Source: an uncultured Granulosicoccaceae bacterium
GTDB lineage: Bacteria; Pseudomonadota; Gammaproteobacteria; Granulosicoccales; Granulosicoccaceae
Length of the DNA stretch: 43,049 nt
Direction: 5' to 3'
Assembly (NCBI GenBank): GCA_938035525.1
Contig: CALHOI010000010.1
Location: 1 to 43,049, forward strand
A program made the position numbers and the translations under genes. The stretch's first letter is position 1. The number at the start of each line of letters is the position of its first letter. The notes beneath the pieces are model-generated. The model was given only the letters and a program-made list of their open reading frames with translations. It was not told the DNA's origin and made no database searches. Positions 35,446 to 43,049 of this stretch are shown here, in pieces.

Positions 35446-36531
35446 CTAAAATGAGCCCTCAACAAGGTGAGCGTCGTTGTATATGCAGATTCTATCGACG
35501 TCAAATTCCACGAACGCTTCTAGCGGGATATTCGCATCTTCTGCCACGAGCGCATTAATAGACACACCATTTATCTCGCCTCTAACAATCTTGCTGCGCC
35601 CAATATCTTCAACGGCAACTATCGAGAGGGGTATGGCTGATGTTAAGTTTTGCGCTTTATCGACTATTCGAACAAATTCGGGACGAACGCCCAGCTCGAT
35701 TTTGCCATCCAGGTTGCTGTAGCTTTTATTTAAGTGAATTTGATGATCACCCAATCTTGCCAAATTGCCGGAGACATCAACGGGTAATATGTTCATACCA
35801 GGAGAGCCGATAAAATAGCCGACAAACGTGTGTGCGGGCTGTTCAAACAATTCCTCTGGAGTGCCAATTTGTACAACTTCACCGTCGTACATAACCACCA
35901 CTTTATCGGCAAAAGTCAACGCCTCGGTTTGGTCGTGTGTCACGTATATCATGGTGTTACCAAACTGCTTGTGAAGCTCTTTTAGTTTGGTTCGAAGTTG
36001 CCACTTCATGTGCGGGTCTATGACGGTAAGTGGCTCATCAAACAAAATAGCGTTTACGTCATAGCGAACCAGGCCACGTCCCAATGATATTTTTTGTTTC
36101 TCGTCGGCGCTCAAACCCCTTGCTCGCCGTTTGGCTTTTTCCTGTAAGCCCAGTGTCATCAACATGTCGCTAACCCGTTTGTCGATCTCGGATTTCTGGA
36201 CGCCTCGGTTAGCTAGCGGGAATGCCAGGTTTTGCTCAACTGTCATGGTGTCGTAGATAACCGGGAACTGAAAAACCTGTGCGATGTTTCTTTGTTCAGT
36301 ACTTAACCCGGTAACATCTGTTTTATCGAACAGGATTTCCCCAGTTGATGGGCTGAGCAAGCCTGAAATCAGATTCAACAAAGTCGTTTTTCCGCACCCT
36401 GATGGCCCCAGCAACGCATAAGCACCGCCATCTTGCCAATCGTAGTCAATTTGCTTTAGGGCAAAATCGGACTGCTCTTTAGGGTTTGGGTAGTACGAGT
36501 GCGCCAGGTTGTTGAGTGATATCTGTGCCAT
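35446..36531 (-). CDS. glpT: Glycerol-type ABC transporter ATPase with degenerate signature
   Basis: This 361-residue cytoplasmic ATPase has Walker A GPSGCGKTT, a Q-loop in IAQVFQFPVIYDTM, Walker B AILFDEPLTVIDP and the switch in VTHDQTEAL, followed by a TOBE-type domain. The signature is not LSGGQ: it reads LSADEKQKISLGRGLVR, and the D-loop is TVID. To my knowledge this altered motif is a family trait of GlpT in glpSTPQUV importers, implying one weakened ATP site in a heterodimer with GlpS. It lies 2 bp after the GlpS gene. The gene is not the glycerol-3-phosphate antiporter of the same name in E. coli. Confidence 0.9.
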   Translation of the reverse strand: MAQISLNNLAHSYYPNPKEQSDFALKQIDYDWQDGGAYALLGPSGCGKTTLLNLISGLLSPSTGEILFDKTDVTGLSTEQRNIAQVFQFPVIYDTMTVEQNLAFPLANRGVQKSEIDKRVSDMLMTLGLQEKAKRRARGLSADEKQKISLGRGLVRYDVNAILFDEPLTVIDPHMKWQLRTKLKELHKQFGNTMIYVTHDQTEALTFADKVVVMYDGEVVQIGTPEELFEQPAHTFVGYFIGSPGMNILPVDVSGNLARLGDHQIHLNKSYSNLDGKIELGVRPEFVRIVDKAQNLTSAIPLSIVAVEDIGRSKIVRGEINGVSINALVAEDANIPLEAFVEFDVDRICIYNDAHLVEGSF

Positions 36532-36533
36532 AG

Positions 36534-37646
36534 CTAGTGTGCTTCACTCTGCTGATGGTCGGCGACTGATTGGGCGGGCGCCGGATTATCTGGTGCTTGA
36601 ACGAGTGTTTGATTTTCATCAAACAAGTAGTATTTTTGTGGGTTTAAATACAAGTCAATTTGTTCGCCAGACTCCATTCGATGGATACCATGTGCCAATA
36701 CGACCCACTGATTATTGTTGGTATGAACGTGTATGAATGTCTCTGAGCCGGTAATTTCACTGGTACCCACCGTGGCTCGAATTCGCATACTGTAGGCGTC
36801 TGTGCGCTGCAAAGACACATGGTGGGGACGTAAGGCAACTGTGTATTGACCGTTTGAGATGTTGTTGCTAACTGTACCAAGCCGGTCTTCGCCATAGTGC
36901 AATGCACCATCGACATTATTAACCTGTGCCGTATTGAGTGGCGGATCAGCGAAGGTTTGCGCAGTGGTTAGGTCGCCTGGATTATTGTAGATGTTAATGG
37001 TTTTATCGAATTGAGTTATGCGACCCTGAGATAAGGTTGCCGTGTTTCCACCGAGCAGCAAAGCCTCCTGTGGCTCAGTTGTGGCGTAAACAAATATAGC
37101 GCCCGACTCAGCAAATATTCGAGGTAGCTCGACGCGTAACTCCTCTCTCAATTTGTAATCCAGGTTGGCCAGCGGTTCGTCGAGCAAAACCAATTCGGCT
37201 CCCTTGACAAGAGCCCGTGCAATAGCCGTGCGCTGTTGTTGTCCACCAGATAAGTTTAAGGGAGTTCGGTCCAGGTAGTCCGTCAGTTTTAATAGTTCAG
37301 CTGCCTCCCGTACCTTAGTGTCCAGCGTTTTCTTATCAACGCCAGCCAGTCGCATGGGTGATGCTATGTTGTCGTAAACACTGAACGCCGGGTAGTTAAT
37401 AAACTGTTGGTAAACCATAGCAACGTTGCGTTTGCTGACTTTTTTGCCGACAACATTTACACCGCTAACGCGGATTTCGCCGGTTGTGGGTTTGTCCAAC
37501 CCAGCCATCAGCCTCATGAGTGATGTCTTTCCTGCCAGAGTAGGGCCTAGTAGTACATTTAAAGAGCCGGACTCGAGCGTCATACTCACGTTATCGATGT
37601 GAAGCTGCGAGCCAACGCGTTTTGAAACGTTTATAAGTTCAAGCAT
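36534..37646 (-). CDS. glpS: Glycerol-type ABC transporter ATPase
   Basis: This 370-residue cytoplasmic ATPase is the first gene of the operon. Its Walker A is the unusual GPTLAGKTS; the signature [20 protein letters not shown] is normal, and Walker B is VLLDEPLANLD. The switch His is replaced: where others have THD/THDQ, it reads YATTEPQEALLLGG, so the partner GlpT may supply it (VTHDQTEAL). A C-terminal TOBE-like region follows (VALRPHHVSLQR, HVHTNNNQWVVLAHGIHRM). AGGG lies 6 nt before the ATG. The combination of a normal signature here and an altered one in GlpT is consistent with an asymmetric pair. Confidence 0.9.
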   Translation of the reverse strand: MLELINVSKRVGSQLHIDNVSMTLESGSLNVLLGPTLAGKTSLMRLMAGLDKPTTGEIRVSGVNVVGKKVSKRNVAMVYQQFINYPAFSVYDNIASPMRLAGVDKKTLDTKVREAAELLKLTDYLDRTPLNLSGGQQQRTAIARALVKGAELVLLDEPLANLDYKLREELRVELPRIFAESGAIFVYATTEPQEALLLGGNTATLSQGRITQFDKTINIYNNPGDLTTAQTFADPPLNTAQVNNVDGALHYGEDRLGTVSNNISNGQYTVALRPHHVSLQRTDAYSMRIRATVGTSEITGSETFIHVHTNNNQWVVLAHGIHRMESGEQIDLYLNPQKYYLFDENQTLVQAPDNPAPAQSVADHQQSEAH

Positions 37647-37726
37647 AGAAAGCCCTATGAAGGCTTAAACATGGGTTGATCATTAATAGATATTTATAGT
37701 TATGTGTATGACTACTAATCAGTGAG

Positions 37727-37755
37727 AGACTAAACACAGGTTTAAATTTTGTCAA
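37727..37755 (-). promoter_or_regulatory. Candidate sigma-70 promoter for the glycerol importer
   Basis: On the minus strand a perfect -35 TTGACA (37755-37750) is followed after exactly 17 bp by TAGTCT (37732-37727), which keeps the important first, second and last positions of a -10 element. Transcription would start about 70 bp before the glpS-like ATG. No operator was recognised nearby. Confidence 0.4.
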
Positions 37756-38166
37756 AGTAAATAATTTGCATTCGCGAATTTAGGTATACAAGGATAACGT
37801 TGTGTTAAGAAACCATGTACGCACGAAACGGCTTAGGTTTCAGAGGATTGCCTGAAGGTATTATCCGATTTTATTCGCGGCCATTGTGAACAATGCTCAC
37901 CGTTGGTTCGAAAGGTGAGACATTTTGTATTGGATGTCTTTTTTCTCGACAAAATTGTCATCCTTATAAGATTCATTGTGAGTTTAGACAGAGATAAAAG
38001 GAGTAACACACTTTAGATCTTATCTGTGGATTCAACAATCAACGCAAAGTTCATGGATTGTCTTGCACGCATTTACCCATTCGGTTAGCGTGTAGTTACT
38101 CTTCTGAGCGCCGCGCATCGAACAACAGCGTGGGTGTTCAGCAGTTACCTGTCGAATTACACACTT

Positions 38167-38171
38167 GGAGG
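38167..38171 (+). promoter_or_regulatory. Ribosome binding site that fixes a TTG start
   Basis: GGAGG at 38167-38171 lies 7 nt before TTG at 38179, the codon that immediately precedes a textbook signal peptide. There is no ATG in frame nearby. Confidence 0.85.
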
Positions 38172-38178
38172 AACCACA

Positions 38179-39021
38179 TTGAAACTACAAAAACTCGTCG
38201 TCGCAGGATTTGTTGCGGCCACATTTGGCAGCCTGTCGTCAGTTGCTCATGCAGCTTGCACTAATGACACCTGGAATAAAGTCATGTCACGCGGCAAGAT
38301 CGTTGTTGGCGTAAAAGCAGACTACAAACCCTGGGGTTATCGAAGTACTGACGGCAGCATCATAGGCATGGAGATCGATATTGCCCAGGCGGCTGCAGAC
38401 GCCATGGGTGTTGAGCTTGAAACAGTGGCCGTGCAGTCATCTAATAGAATGCAGTTTTTAGAGCAAGGTAAAATCGACATGATGATTGCGACGATGTCCG
38501 ATCGACCGGACCGTCGGGAAATTGTCGGTATCACGCAGCCTAACTACTATACGTCTGGCACTAATATCATGGCGCCGAAGGCCCTGGGTTTCAAAGATTG
38601 GGATGAACTTTCAGGTAAGCCTGTCTGTGGTAAACAGGGTGCGTTTTACAACGAAGTGGTAACCGAGCGTTATGGCGTCGAGATTGTTGCGTTCACCGGA
38701 AATGCGGAAGCCAAACAGGCCTTACGTGACAAAAAATGTGTTGCCTGGGTATACGATGACTCATCAATAGGATCCGATTTGTCCTCGGGTGAATTTGATG
38801 ACTTCGAAATGCCATTGTCATCAGAAGACGATAATCCATGGGCACTGGCGGTACCGCTTGCAGAAAAAGACTGTGTTTTTGGTCACTTCATGTCAGGATT
38901 AACGTTTAACATGCACCAAAGTGGCCAGCTAATTGAGCTGGAGAAAAAATGGGGTATCAAGCCAACGTCTTACCTGCAAGATAAAAATGCAGCGTATGCC
39001 GACTGGCTCGCTGGCAAATAA
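38179..39021 (+). CDS. Polar amino-acid ABC transporter substrate-binding protein (SBP_bac_3)
   Basis: This 280-residue periplasmic binding protein starts at TTG 38179. The signal peptide (KLQKLVVAGFVAATFGSLSS, cut after VAHA) begins directly at that codon. Family features are GKIVVGVKADYKPWGY, GMEIDIAQAAADAMGVELE, VQSSNRMQFLEQGKIDMMIA and MSDRPDRREIV. Two cysteines (GKPVCGKQGA and DKKCVAWVYDD) could form a disulphide. It heads a four-gene importer operon and is separated from the permeases by a strong terminator-like hairpin. Which amino acid it binds cannot be read from sequence. Confidence 0.93.
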   Translation: MKLQKLVVAGFVAATFGSLSSVAHAACTNDTWNKVMSRGKIVVGVKADYKPWGYRSTDGSIIGMEIDIAQAAADAMGVELETVAVQSSNRMQFLEQGKIDMMIATMSDRPDRREIVGITQPNYYTSGTNIMAPKALGFKDWDELSGKPVCGKQGAFYNEVVTERYGVEIVAFTGNAEAKQALRDKKCVAWVYDDSSIGSDLSSGEFDDFEMPLSSEDDNPWALAVPLAEKDCVFGHFMSGLTFNMHQSGQLIELEKKWGIKPTSYLQDKNAAYADWLAGK

Positions 39022-39026
39022 CCAAA

Positions 39027-39100
39027 GGATTCTAATTTGAATCCGGTTTTTTGATTTTGCTGAACTTTATCAAGGGGCGTATATTCGCCCCTTGTTTTTT
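39027..39100 (+). terminator. Two intercistronic hairpins after the amino-acid binding protein
   Basis: A 6-bp stem GGATTC (39027-39032) / GAATCC (39039-39044) is followed by GGTTTTTT. A stronger 9-bp stem CAAGGGGCG (39071-39079) / CGCCCCTTG (39086-39094) with a 6-nt loop is followed by six T. Both lie between the binding-protein stop and the permease start, so most transcripts should end here and some read through. Confidence 0.88.
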
Positions 39101-39117
39101 GATAGAGAAACAACTGA

Positions 39118-39876
39118 ATGCTTGAAGCGTTTATGGAGTTTTTCCGGCAGTTGGCTGACGATTACCCGCGCTGGAATTTTATTTTCTTTCATGAGCCCAG
39201 GCAGTGGGCAAGAATAGTCAAAGGGCTGCAATACACGCTGTGGCTATCAATAGCGTGCGTATTATTGTCGGTCATTATCGGCGTAGTAGGCGCATGGATG
39301 CAAAACTCGCCATCCAAATGGGTGCGCGGCATTGTACAAGGCTACATTCAGTTTTTTCGAAATACACCACCGTTCGTGCAACTGCTGTTTTTCTACTTTG
39401 CGCTGGGGCAGTTTACCCCGGCTGTAACAGGCCCTGATGGATGGACGGAAATCCCCATCATATCGAATGTCGGTTGGGCAATCATTTCCTTATCTATGTT
39501 TGCTGGCGCCTTTAACGTTGAAATATTCCGCTCAGGTATAGAAGCTGTCCCGGAGTCAACACAAGAAGCAGCCGATGCGCTCGGGTTTACACGACTGCAA
39601 ACCTACAAAGATGTTGTCTTGCCATTAGCGTTTAGAGTGTCGTTGCCAGCACTCAACAATAATTTAGTGAATCTGGTGAAAACCACCACACAAGCTATTG
39701 GCATAGCAGTGCCTGAGTTATTGTATCAATGCGTGAGTATCTGGAACGACTACCCCAGTGCGTTATATCCAACCATGCTGTTGTTATTTGTATCGTTCAT
39801 TATCCTTGTTGGCGTGCTGGTTTACGGTATGCATCGATGGGAGCATAAAATGCGCATCCCCGGGTACGGAGGGTAA
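39118..39876 (+). CDS. Amino-acid ABC transporter permease, first subunit (HisQ/GltJ type)
   Basis: This 252-residue inner-membrane permease of the polar amino-acid family has the opening membrane segment LQYTLWLSIACVLLSVIIGV, the family mark IQFFRNTPPFVQLLFFYFALG and the coupling loop STQEAADALGFTRLQTYKDV. The tail NLVKTTTQAIGIAVPELLY and a last membrane segment follow. The extra periplasmic loop (FTPAVTGPDGWTEIPIIS) sets it apart from the shortest members. It is followed after 2 bp by the second permease. Only a weak GAGA precedes its ATG. Confidence 0.94.
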   Translation: MLEAFMEFFRQLADDYPRWNFIFFHEPRQWARIVKGLQYTLWLSIACVLLSVIIGVVGAWMQNSPSKWVRGIVQGYIQFFRNTPPFVQLLFFYFALGQFTPAVTGPDGWTEIPIISNVGWAIISLSMFAGAFNVEIFRSGIEAVPESTQEAADALGFTRLQTYKDVVLPLAFRVSLPALNNNLVNLVKTTTQAIGIAVPELLYQCVSIWNDYPSALYPTMLLLFVSFIILVGVLVYGMHRWEHKMRIPGYGG

Positions 39877-39878
39877 GC

Positions 39879-40790
39879 ATGAAAAGCCAGTCTAAACGTC
39901 GCACAAACATTCCGGGCGTACAGTCCGCACCGAGCACTGATTTACCGGTTCTCAAACCATTTACGGCAAGAGCTTCCGGCGAACCAGATGATCTGCTGTT
40001 TTCGCGATGGCTGGCATCAACCCCAAATTGGGCTTGGTTAGTGTTGATAGTACTCATTGTTGCATGGCCAGGTGTTACCGCCGCTGCCACCAATTACACC
40101 ATGACGCAGGCTTTTCAAGCTTTGTGGCGTTGGATTCCGTTTATCGTTAAAGACGGATTTTTTTACAACGTGGTTATATCTTTTTTTGCCATGTTAATTG
40201 GCACGCTGGTGGGCGTCGTGTTGGGTTTAATGCAGATTTCCCCATCGGGCTTTATACGCATGCCCGCAAAGGTAATCACTCAGGTGTTCCGTAATTCACC
40301 GTGGCTGGTGCTGTTATTTATCGTTTTGTTGGCCTTGCCTTTTGAAATACAAATTGGTGACAAGATTATTCGAATTCCGGATTGGATGAAAGCCGTGTTC
40401 GGTTTGTGCCTGCCAATCATGGCCAACATTGCTGAGGTTGTGCGTGGTGCTATTAACTCTGTGCCCAGCGGTCAGTGGGAAGCTGCAGAATCATTAGCAT
40501 ACACACGCCAACAAACTCTTTGGCAGGTGATATTGCCACAGTGCTTTAAGCGCATGATTCCACCTTGGATGAACTGGTACGCCATACTTACCATGGCAAC
40601 GCCTCTTTGTTCTTTGTTAGGCGTCGAGGAATTAATTACACTGAGCCGCCAAGCAATAGAAGCGGAGAACAACCGGCCTGAATTACTGGTGCCTTTCTAT
40701 GGATTTGCATTGTTGATATTTTTTGCTTATTGCTACCCCATAGCTCGGGCTACCATCGCGTTAGAAAGACGCTTTGCCGTTAAATTATAG
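39879..40790 (+). CDS. Amino-acid ABC transporter permease, second subunit (HisM/GltK type)
   Basis: This 303-residue inner-membrane permease begins with about 60 hydrophilic residues ([17 protein letters not shown] and onwards), longer than usual, then a membrane segment ([20 protein letters not shown]). The family domain follows: [40 protein letters not shown], the coupling loop [20 protein letters not shown] and [19 protein letters not shown]. It lies 2 bp after its partner permease and 8 bp before the ATPase gene. The long N-terminus may be cytoplasmic and has no assigned role. Confidence 0.93.
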   Translation: MKSQSKRRTNIPGVQSAPSTDLPVLKPFTARASGEPDDLLFSRWLASTPNWAWLVLIVLIVAWPGVTAAATNYTMTQAFQALWRWIPFIVKDGFFYNVVISFFAMLIGTLVGVVLGLMQISPSGFIRMPAKVITQVFRNSPWLVLLFIVLLALPFEIQIGDKIIRIPDWMKAVFGLCLPIMANIAEVVRGAINSVPSGQWEAAESLAYTRQQTLWQVILPQCFKRMIPPWMNWYAILTMATPLCSLLGVEELITLSRQAIEAENNRPELLVPFYGFALLIFFAYCYPIARATIALERRFAVKL

Positions 40791-40798
40791 GTGAATCA

Positions 40799-41554
40799 AT
40801 GAATCAATCTGCCTGGACAGACGATCAACCCATTGTGTCGATTAAAGATGTGCACAAGTCTTTTGGCGACCTTGAAGTGCTAAAGGGTATTTCAATGGAT
40901 GTCATGAAAGGCGAGGTTGTTTGTATTATCGGGCCCTCCGGTTCTGGCAAATCCACTCTTATACGCTGCATTAATGCGCTCAATGACATACAGAGCGGAT
41001 CAATTGAAGTGGAGGGTATTGAAGTCAACGATAAACAATTGAACAAGCTCGAACTACGCAAAAAAGTGGGCATGGTATTTCAGCAATACAATTTGTTTCC
41101 TCATAAAACCGCTATAGAAAACGTGATGATGGCGCCTTTAAAAGTGTTAAAGCAATCTCCAGCAGAAGTTGAAGAAATTGCCCGAAATTTAATAAAAAAG
41201 GTTCGACTAGAAGGAAAAGAGAACAGCTATCCGGGAGAACTCTCTGGTGGACAGCAGCAACGAGTTGCAATAGCGCGCTCACTGGCCATGAACCCAGACG
41301 TTATGTTGTTCGACGAGGTCACAGCAGCGCTTGACCCTGAGACGGTCAAAGAGGTGCTGGTCACCATTAAAGACCTGGCGGAAGAAGGCATGACTTGTAT
41401 GTTGGTCACGCACGAAATGGGATTTGCCAAAGAAATTGCCGATCACATTTATTTTACGGATCGCGGCGTTATTGTAGAGCATGGTCCACCTGCGACCTTT
41501 TTTGATAGTGCCAAGGATGAGCGTACTAAAGAATTTTTAAGTCAGATTCTTTGA
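40799..41554 (+). CDS. Amino-acid ABC transporter ATPase (GlnQ/HisP type)
   Basis: This 251-residue cytoplasmic ATPase has Walker [17 protein letters not shown]-loop [20 protein letters not shown], signature [20 protein letters not shown], Walker [15 protein letters not shown] and switch [10 protein letters not shown]. All residues needed for ATP hydrolysis are present. It is the last gene of the importer operon. The next gene is convergent, and no terminator hairpin is visible in the 85-bp gap. Confidence 0.96.
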   Translation: MNQSAWTDDQPIVSIKDVHKSFGDLEVLKGISMDVMKGEVVCIIGPSGSGKSTLIRCINALNDIQSGSIEVEGIEVNDKQLNKLELRKKVGMVFQQYNLFPHKTAIENVMMAPLKVLKQSPAEVEEIARNLIKKVRLEGKENSYPGELSGGQQQRVAIARSLAMNPDVMLFDEVTAALDPETVKEVLVTIKDLAEEGMTCMLVTHEMGFAKEIADHIYFTDRGVIVEHGPPATFFDSAKDERTKEFLSQIL

Positions 41555-41639
41555 TGAAATATTACGTAGCCAGCTTTTATATAGGTCAATGTTGAAATGA
41601 CAACGATTATGAAAGAGATTTAAGCTATCGCATGACGCT

Positions 41640-42659
41640 TTAATTTGAACCTGACACTTTCTGATCACCTAAAAGATCATGTTGCATCGGTTCTAATCGT
41701 GATTTTTGTAAATACATCGCCTCGTCTGCGTTCACAATTGCATCTGGTAGTTTACGTGCGCTGCGACAACATGCAAAACCGATTGATACAGAAACGCCTC
41801 GTTGTAACAGCTCATGCGACATACTACGAGCGACTGCTTGAGCTGCTTCATCATCACAATCAAACAATAATCCAAAGAATTCGTCGCCGCCTGTTCTTGC
41901 AATAAACGGCATTTCAACGGTAAGAGATGCACCGTCTTCAATTTTAAAATAACGTTGTAGCGTGGTTGCTACCGTTCTTATCGCATTATCACCCGCTGCA
42001 TGTCCCTTCGTATCGTTAAGTGCTTTGAGTCCATCAACATCGATAACAAATACCGTGACACACTCGTGGAATCCGAAACCGTTTCCAATGACGGATGCTA
42101 TTGCAGCCTCCCACCCATTGCGGTTAAGCAAACAGGTCATGGCATCCTGGTATGCTTGATCGGTTAAATATTCAATGGTGTATATATCTTCCAGACTTCG
42201 CAAATAGCTTTCGTTGGCATGCTCTATCTGAGCTTTACAGAATTCCAGCAGTGGTCTGCGGCTCAACAGGTCGCTGTTTTGCTGATCATTAGCTTGTAGA
42301 TCGAAGGAGACCCCGCACAGTAGGCATTTTTGGGAACTTCCGGCAACAACAATGGGTATGGCCACTATTGCCACAGGATTAGAGTCGCAAAAAACACTGT
42401 GTTGCGAGTAAGCGCTCTGGGATGCATCAGGCACGATATAATTACAACGCCCTGTGTGTATAAGTCGTGAGATAGTTTCCAGTGACGTATTTGATTTACC
42501 CTCAACCACACCAGGCAAGCTGCCAGCAATAAAATCTACTACGCCATGTTCTTCACTGTAGTTATAAATGACGCAACCACTTAGTGACAGTTCTGATCGC
42601 AGAAATTCCAACACTTGTCGACAAGCGATGTTGTGTGGGGTCGACACGCGATCGTTCAT
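41640..42659 (-). CDS. Diguanylate cyclase with GAF-like N-terminal domain
   Basis: This 339-residue protein makes cyclic di-GMP. The ATG at 42659 has GAGGAG 6 nt upstream; the longer frame from a TTG at 42677 runs through that ribosome site and is rejected. Residues 10-150 resemble a GAF sensor domain (LEFLRSELSLSGCVIYNYSE, PVAIVAIPIVVAGSS, CLLCGVSF) with several cysteines. After a short helical linker the GGDEF domain begins (DAMTCLLNRNGWEAAI, VFVIDVDGLKALNDTKGH). The active site GGDEF is intact at 257-261. No RxxD inhibitory site stands before it. No membrane segment is seen, so it is probably soluble. Confidence 0.9.
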   Translation of the reverse strand: MNDRVSTPHNIACRQVLEFLRSELSLSGCVIYNYSEEHGVVDFIAGSLPGVVEGKSNTSLETISRLIHTGRCNYIVPDASQSAYSQHSVFCDSNPVAIVAIPIVVAGSSQKCLLCGVSFDLQANDQQNSDLLSRRPLLEFCKAQIEHANESYLRSLEDIYTIEYLTDQAYQDAMTCLLNRNGWEAAIASVIGNGFGFHECVTVFVIDVDGLKALNDTKGHAAGDNAIRTVATTLQRYFKIEDGASLTVEMPFIARTGGDEFFGLLFDCDDEAAQAVARSMSHELLQRGVSVSIGFACCRSARKLPDAIVNADEAMYLQKSRLEPMQHDLLGDQKVSGSN

Positions 42660-42940
42660 TTTAAACTCCTCAATCAAATAAAGCGTTATTGCGATATTTG
42701 AGAAAAATCAGGTTATTCAATGAATCGGCATAAGGTATGGATACGGTATGCTACACCTAACACACACACAAAATATACCGTAATTATGTTAAGTGCATCG
42801 TATAATATTTCTAAGCATTACCCATTCGAGTTAAGCCTTCCCAGCGGATACATTGAAGTCGGAAGTGTAAAGCAGAACAGAGTGCACCCTGGCTGCGCTT
42901 ACATATTCATGGCTTGAGCAGCTATGGTGCCGAATTTTAT

Positions 42941-43049
42941 TTAGAATCTAATACCTAATCCCAAACCGAACGTGAGCGGTTGATAATTAATATCACTGAC
43001 GTGTCCAGCAGAATTTTCACTGGTTAGATCTAATCCTGATTGAGAAGAA
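42941..43049 (-). CDS. Outer-membrane beta-barrel protein, C-terminal fragment
   Basis: A minus-strand frame enters from the right edge and stops at 42941-42943. The visible 35 residues alternate as in a beta-barrel and end NYQPLTFGLGLGIRF, with the terminal Phe that the BAM assembly machinery recognises. The frame is too short to fix the family; OmpW-like or porin-like proteins are both possible. The 281 bp between it and the diguanylate cyclase gene shows no convincing gene. Confidence 0.65.
   Translation of the reverse strand, partial: SSQSGLDLTSENSAGHVSDINYQPLTFGLGLGIRF

Larger units (their letters stand above)
37647..38178. other. Divergent intergenic region between the glycerol and amino-acid importers
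   Basis: This 532-bp stretch carries the upstream regions of two divergent operons. Besides the candidate glpS promoter, I see a short hairpin CTCACC (37896-37901) / GGTGAG (37914-37919) and an AT-rich section near 37745-37790. No reading frame here has both a ribosome site and recognisable product. The frame beginning with GTG at 38134 belongs to the binding-protein gene but starts too early. Regulator sites are likely but not recognised. Confidence 0.55.

Noticed and set aside
34551..35504. Longer glpP starting at TTG 35504.
   Set aside because: It would overlap the ATPase gene by about 60 bp, while ATG 35444 lies just after its stop and gives the usual permease start.
42720..42917. 65-codon plus-strand frame before the barrel fragment.
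   Set aside because: Only a weak AGG lies upstream and the product matches nothing I know; the region more likely holds promoter sequence for the diguanylate cyclase and the 3' region of the barrel gene.

Overview
The window looks like chromosomal DNA of a heterotrophic, probably marine, gammaproteobacterium of middling GC content. I base this on the long class II IlvC at the left edge, the giant calcium-binding thrombospondin type 3/OmpA surface protein, the QmcA/NfeD pair, and the large share of the window given to ABC importers for peptides, polyols and amino acids together with methylated-amine enzymes. No taxonomic marker gene is present, so the placement is tentative. I see no phage, insertion sequence, CRISPR array, tRNA or rRNA.

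Layout. 1-1070: 3' end of ilvC and its terminator. 1135-12361 (minus): a dimethylglycine-dehydrogenase-like flavoprotein, a small exported protein of unknown function, then a 2582-residue protein with about 52 Ca-binding repeats, an internal sorting-signal-like segment, an internal lipobox, a beta-barrel and an OmpA domain. 12635-14425 (plus): two exported LVIVD-repeat proteins, the first with a VanZ-like membrane region. 14491-20737 (minus): a dipeptide-type ABC importer (Tat-exported binding protein, two permeases, fused double ATPase) ending in a BesD-like iron/2-oxoglutarate oxygenase. 21114-22700 (plus, divergent): an MttB-family trimethylamine-type methyltransferase. 22740-26592: a tandem DUF1127 protein, a LysR regulator, glutaryl-CoA dehydrogenase and a TIM-barrel sugar isomerase. 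26648-31379: NfeD and SPFH membrane proteins, a small methyltransferase, and glutamine-dependent NAD synthetase. 31684-37646 (minus): a complete GlpSTPQUV-type glycerol ABC importer. 38179-41554 (plus): a complete polar amino-acid ABC importer. 41640-42659 (minus): a GGDEF diguanylate cyclase. The right edge cuts an outer-membrane beta-barrel gene whose last 35 residues are visible.

How the genes may work together. Three importers bring in peptide-like solutes, glycerol and amino acids. The genes from 9794 to 25429 hold enzymes that could act on N-methylated or amino-acid-like substrates: an MttB homologue (quaternary amine), a DMGDH homologue (tertiary amine), an amino-acid-type 2OG hydroxylase and glutaryl-CoA dehydrogenase. 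That they form one pathway is inference only. The feature I would look at first is the in-frame junction at about 2215-2412, where a C-terminal sorting-type signal runs straight into a lipoprotein signal inside one giant reading frame.
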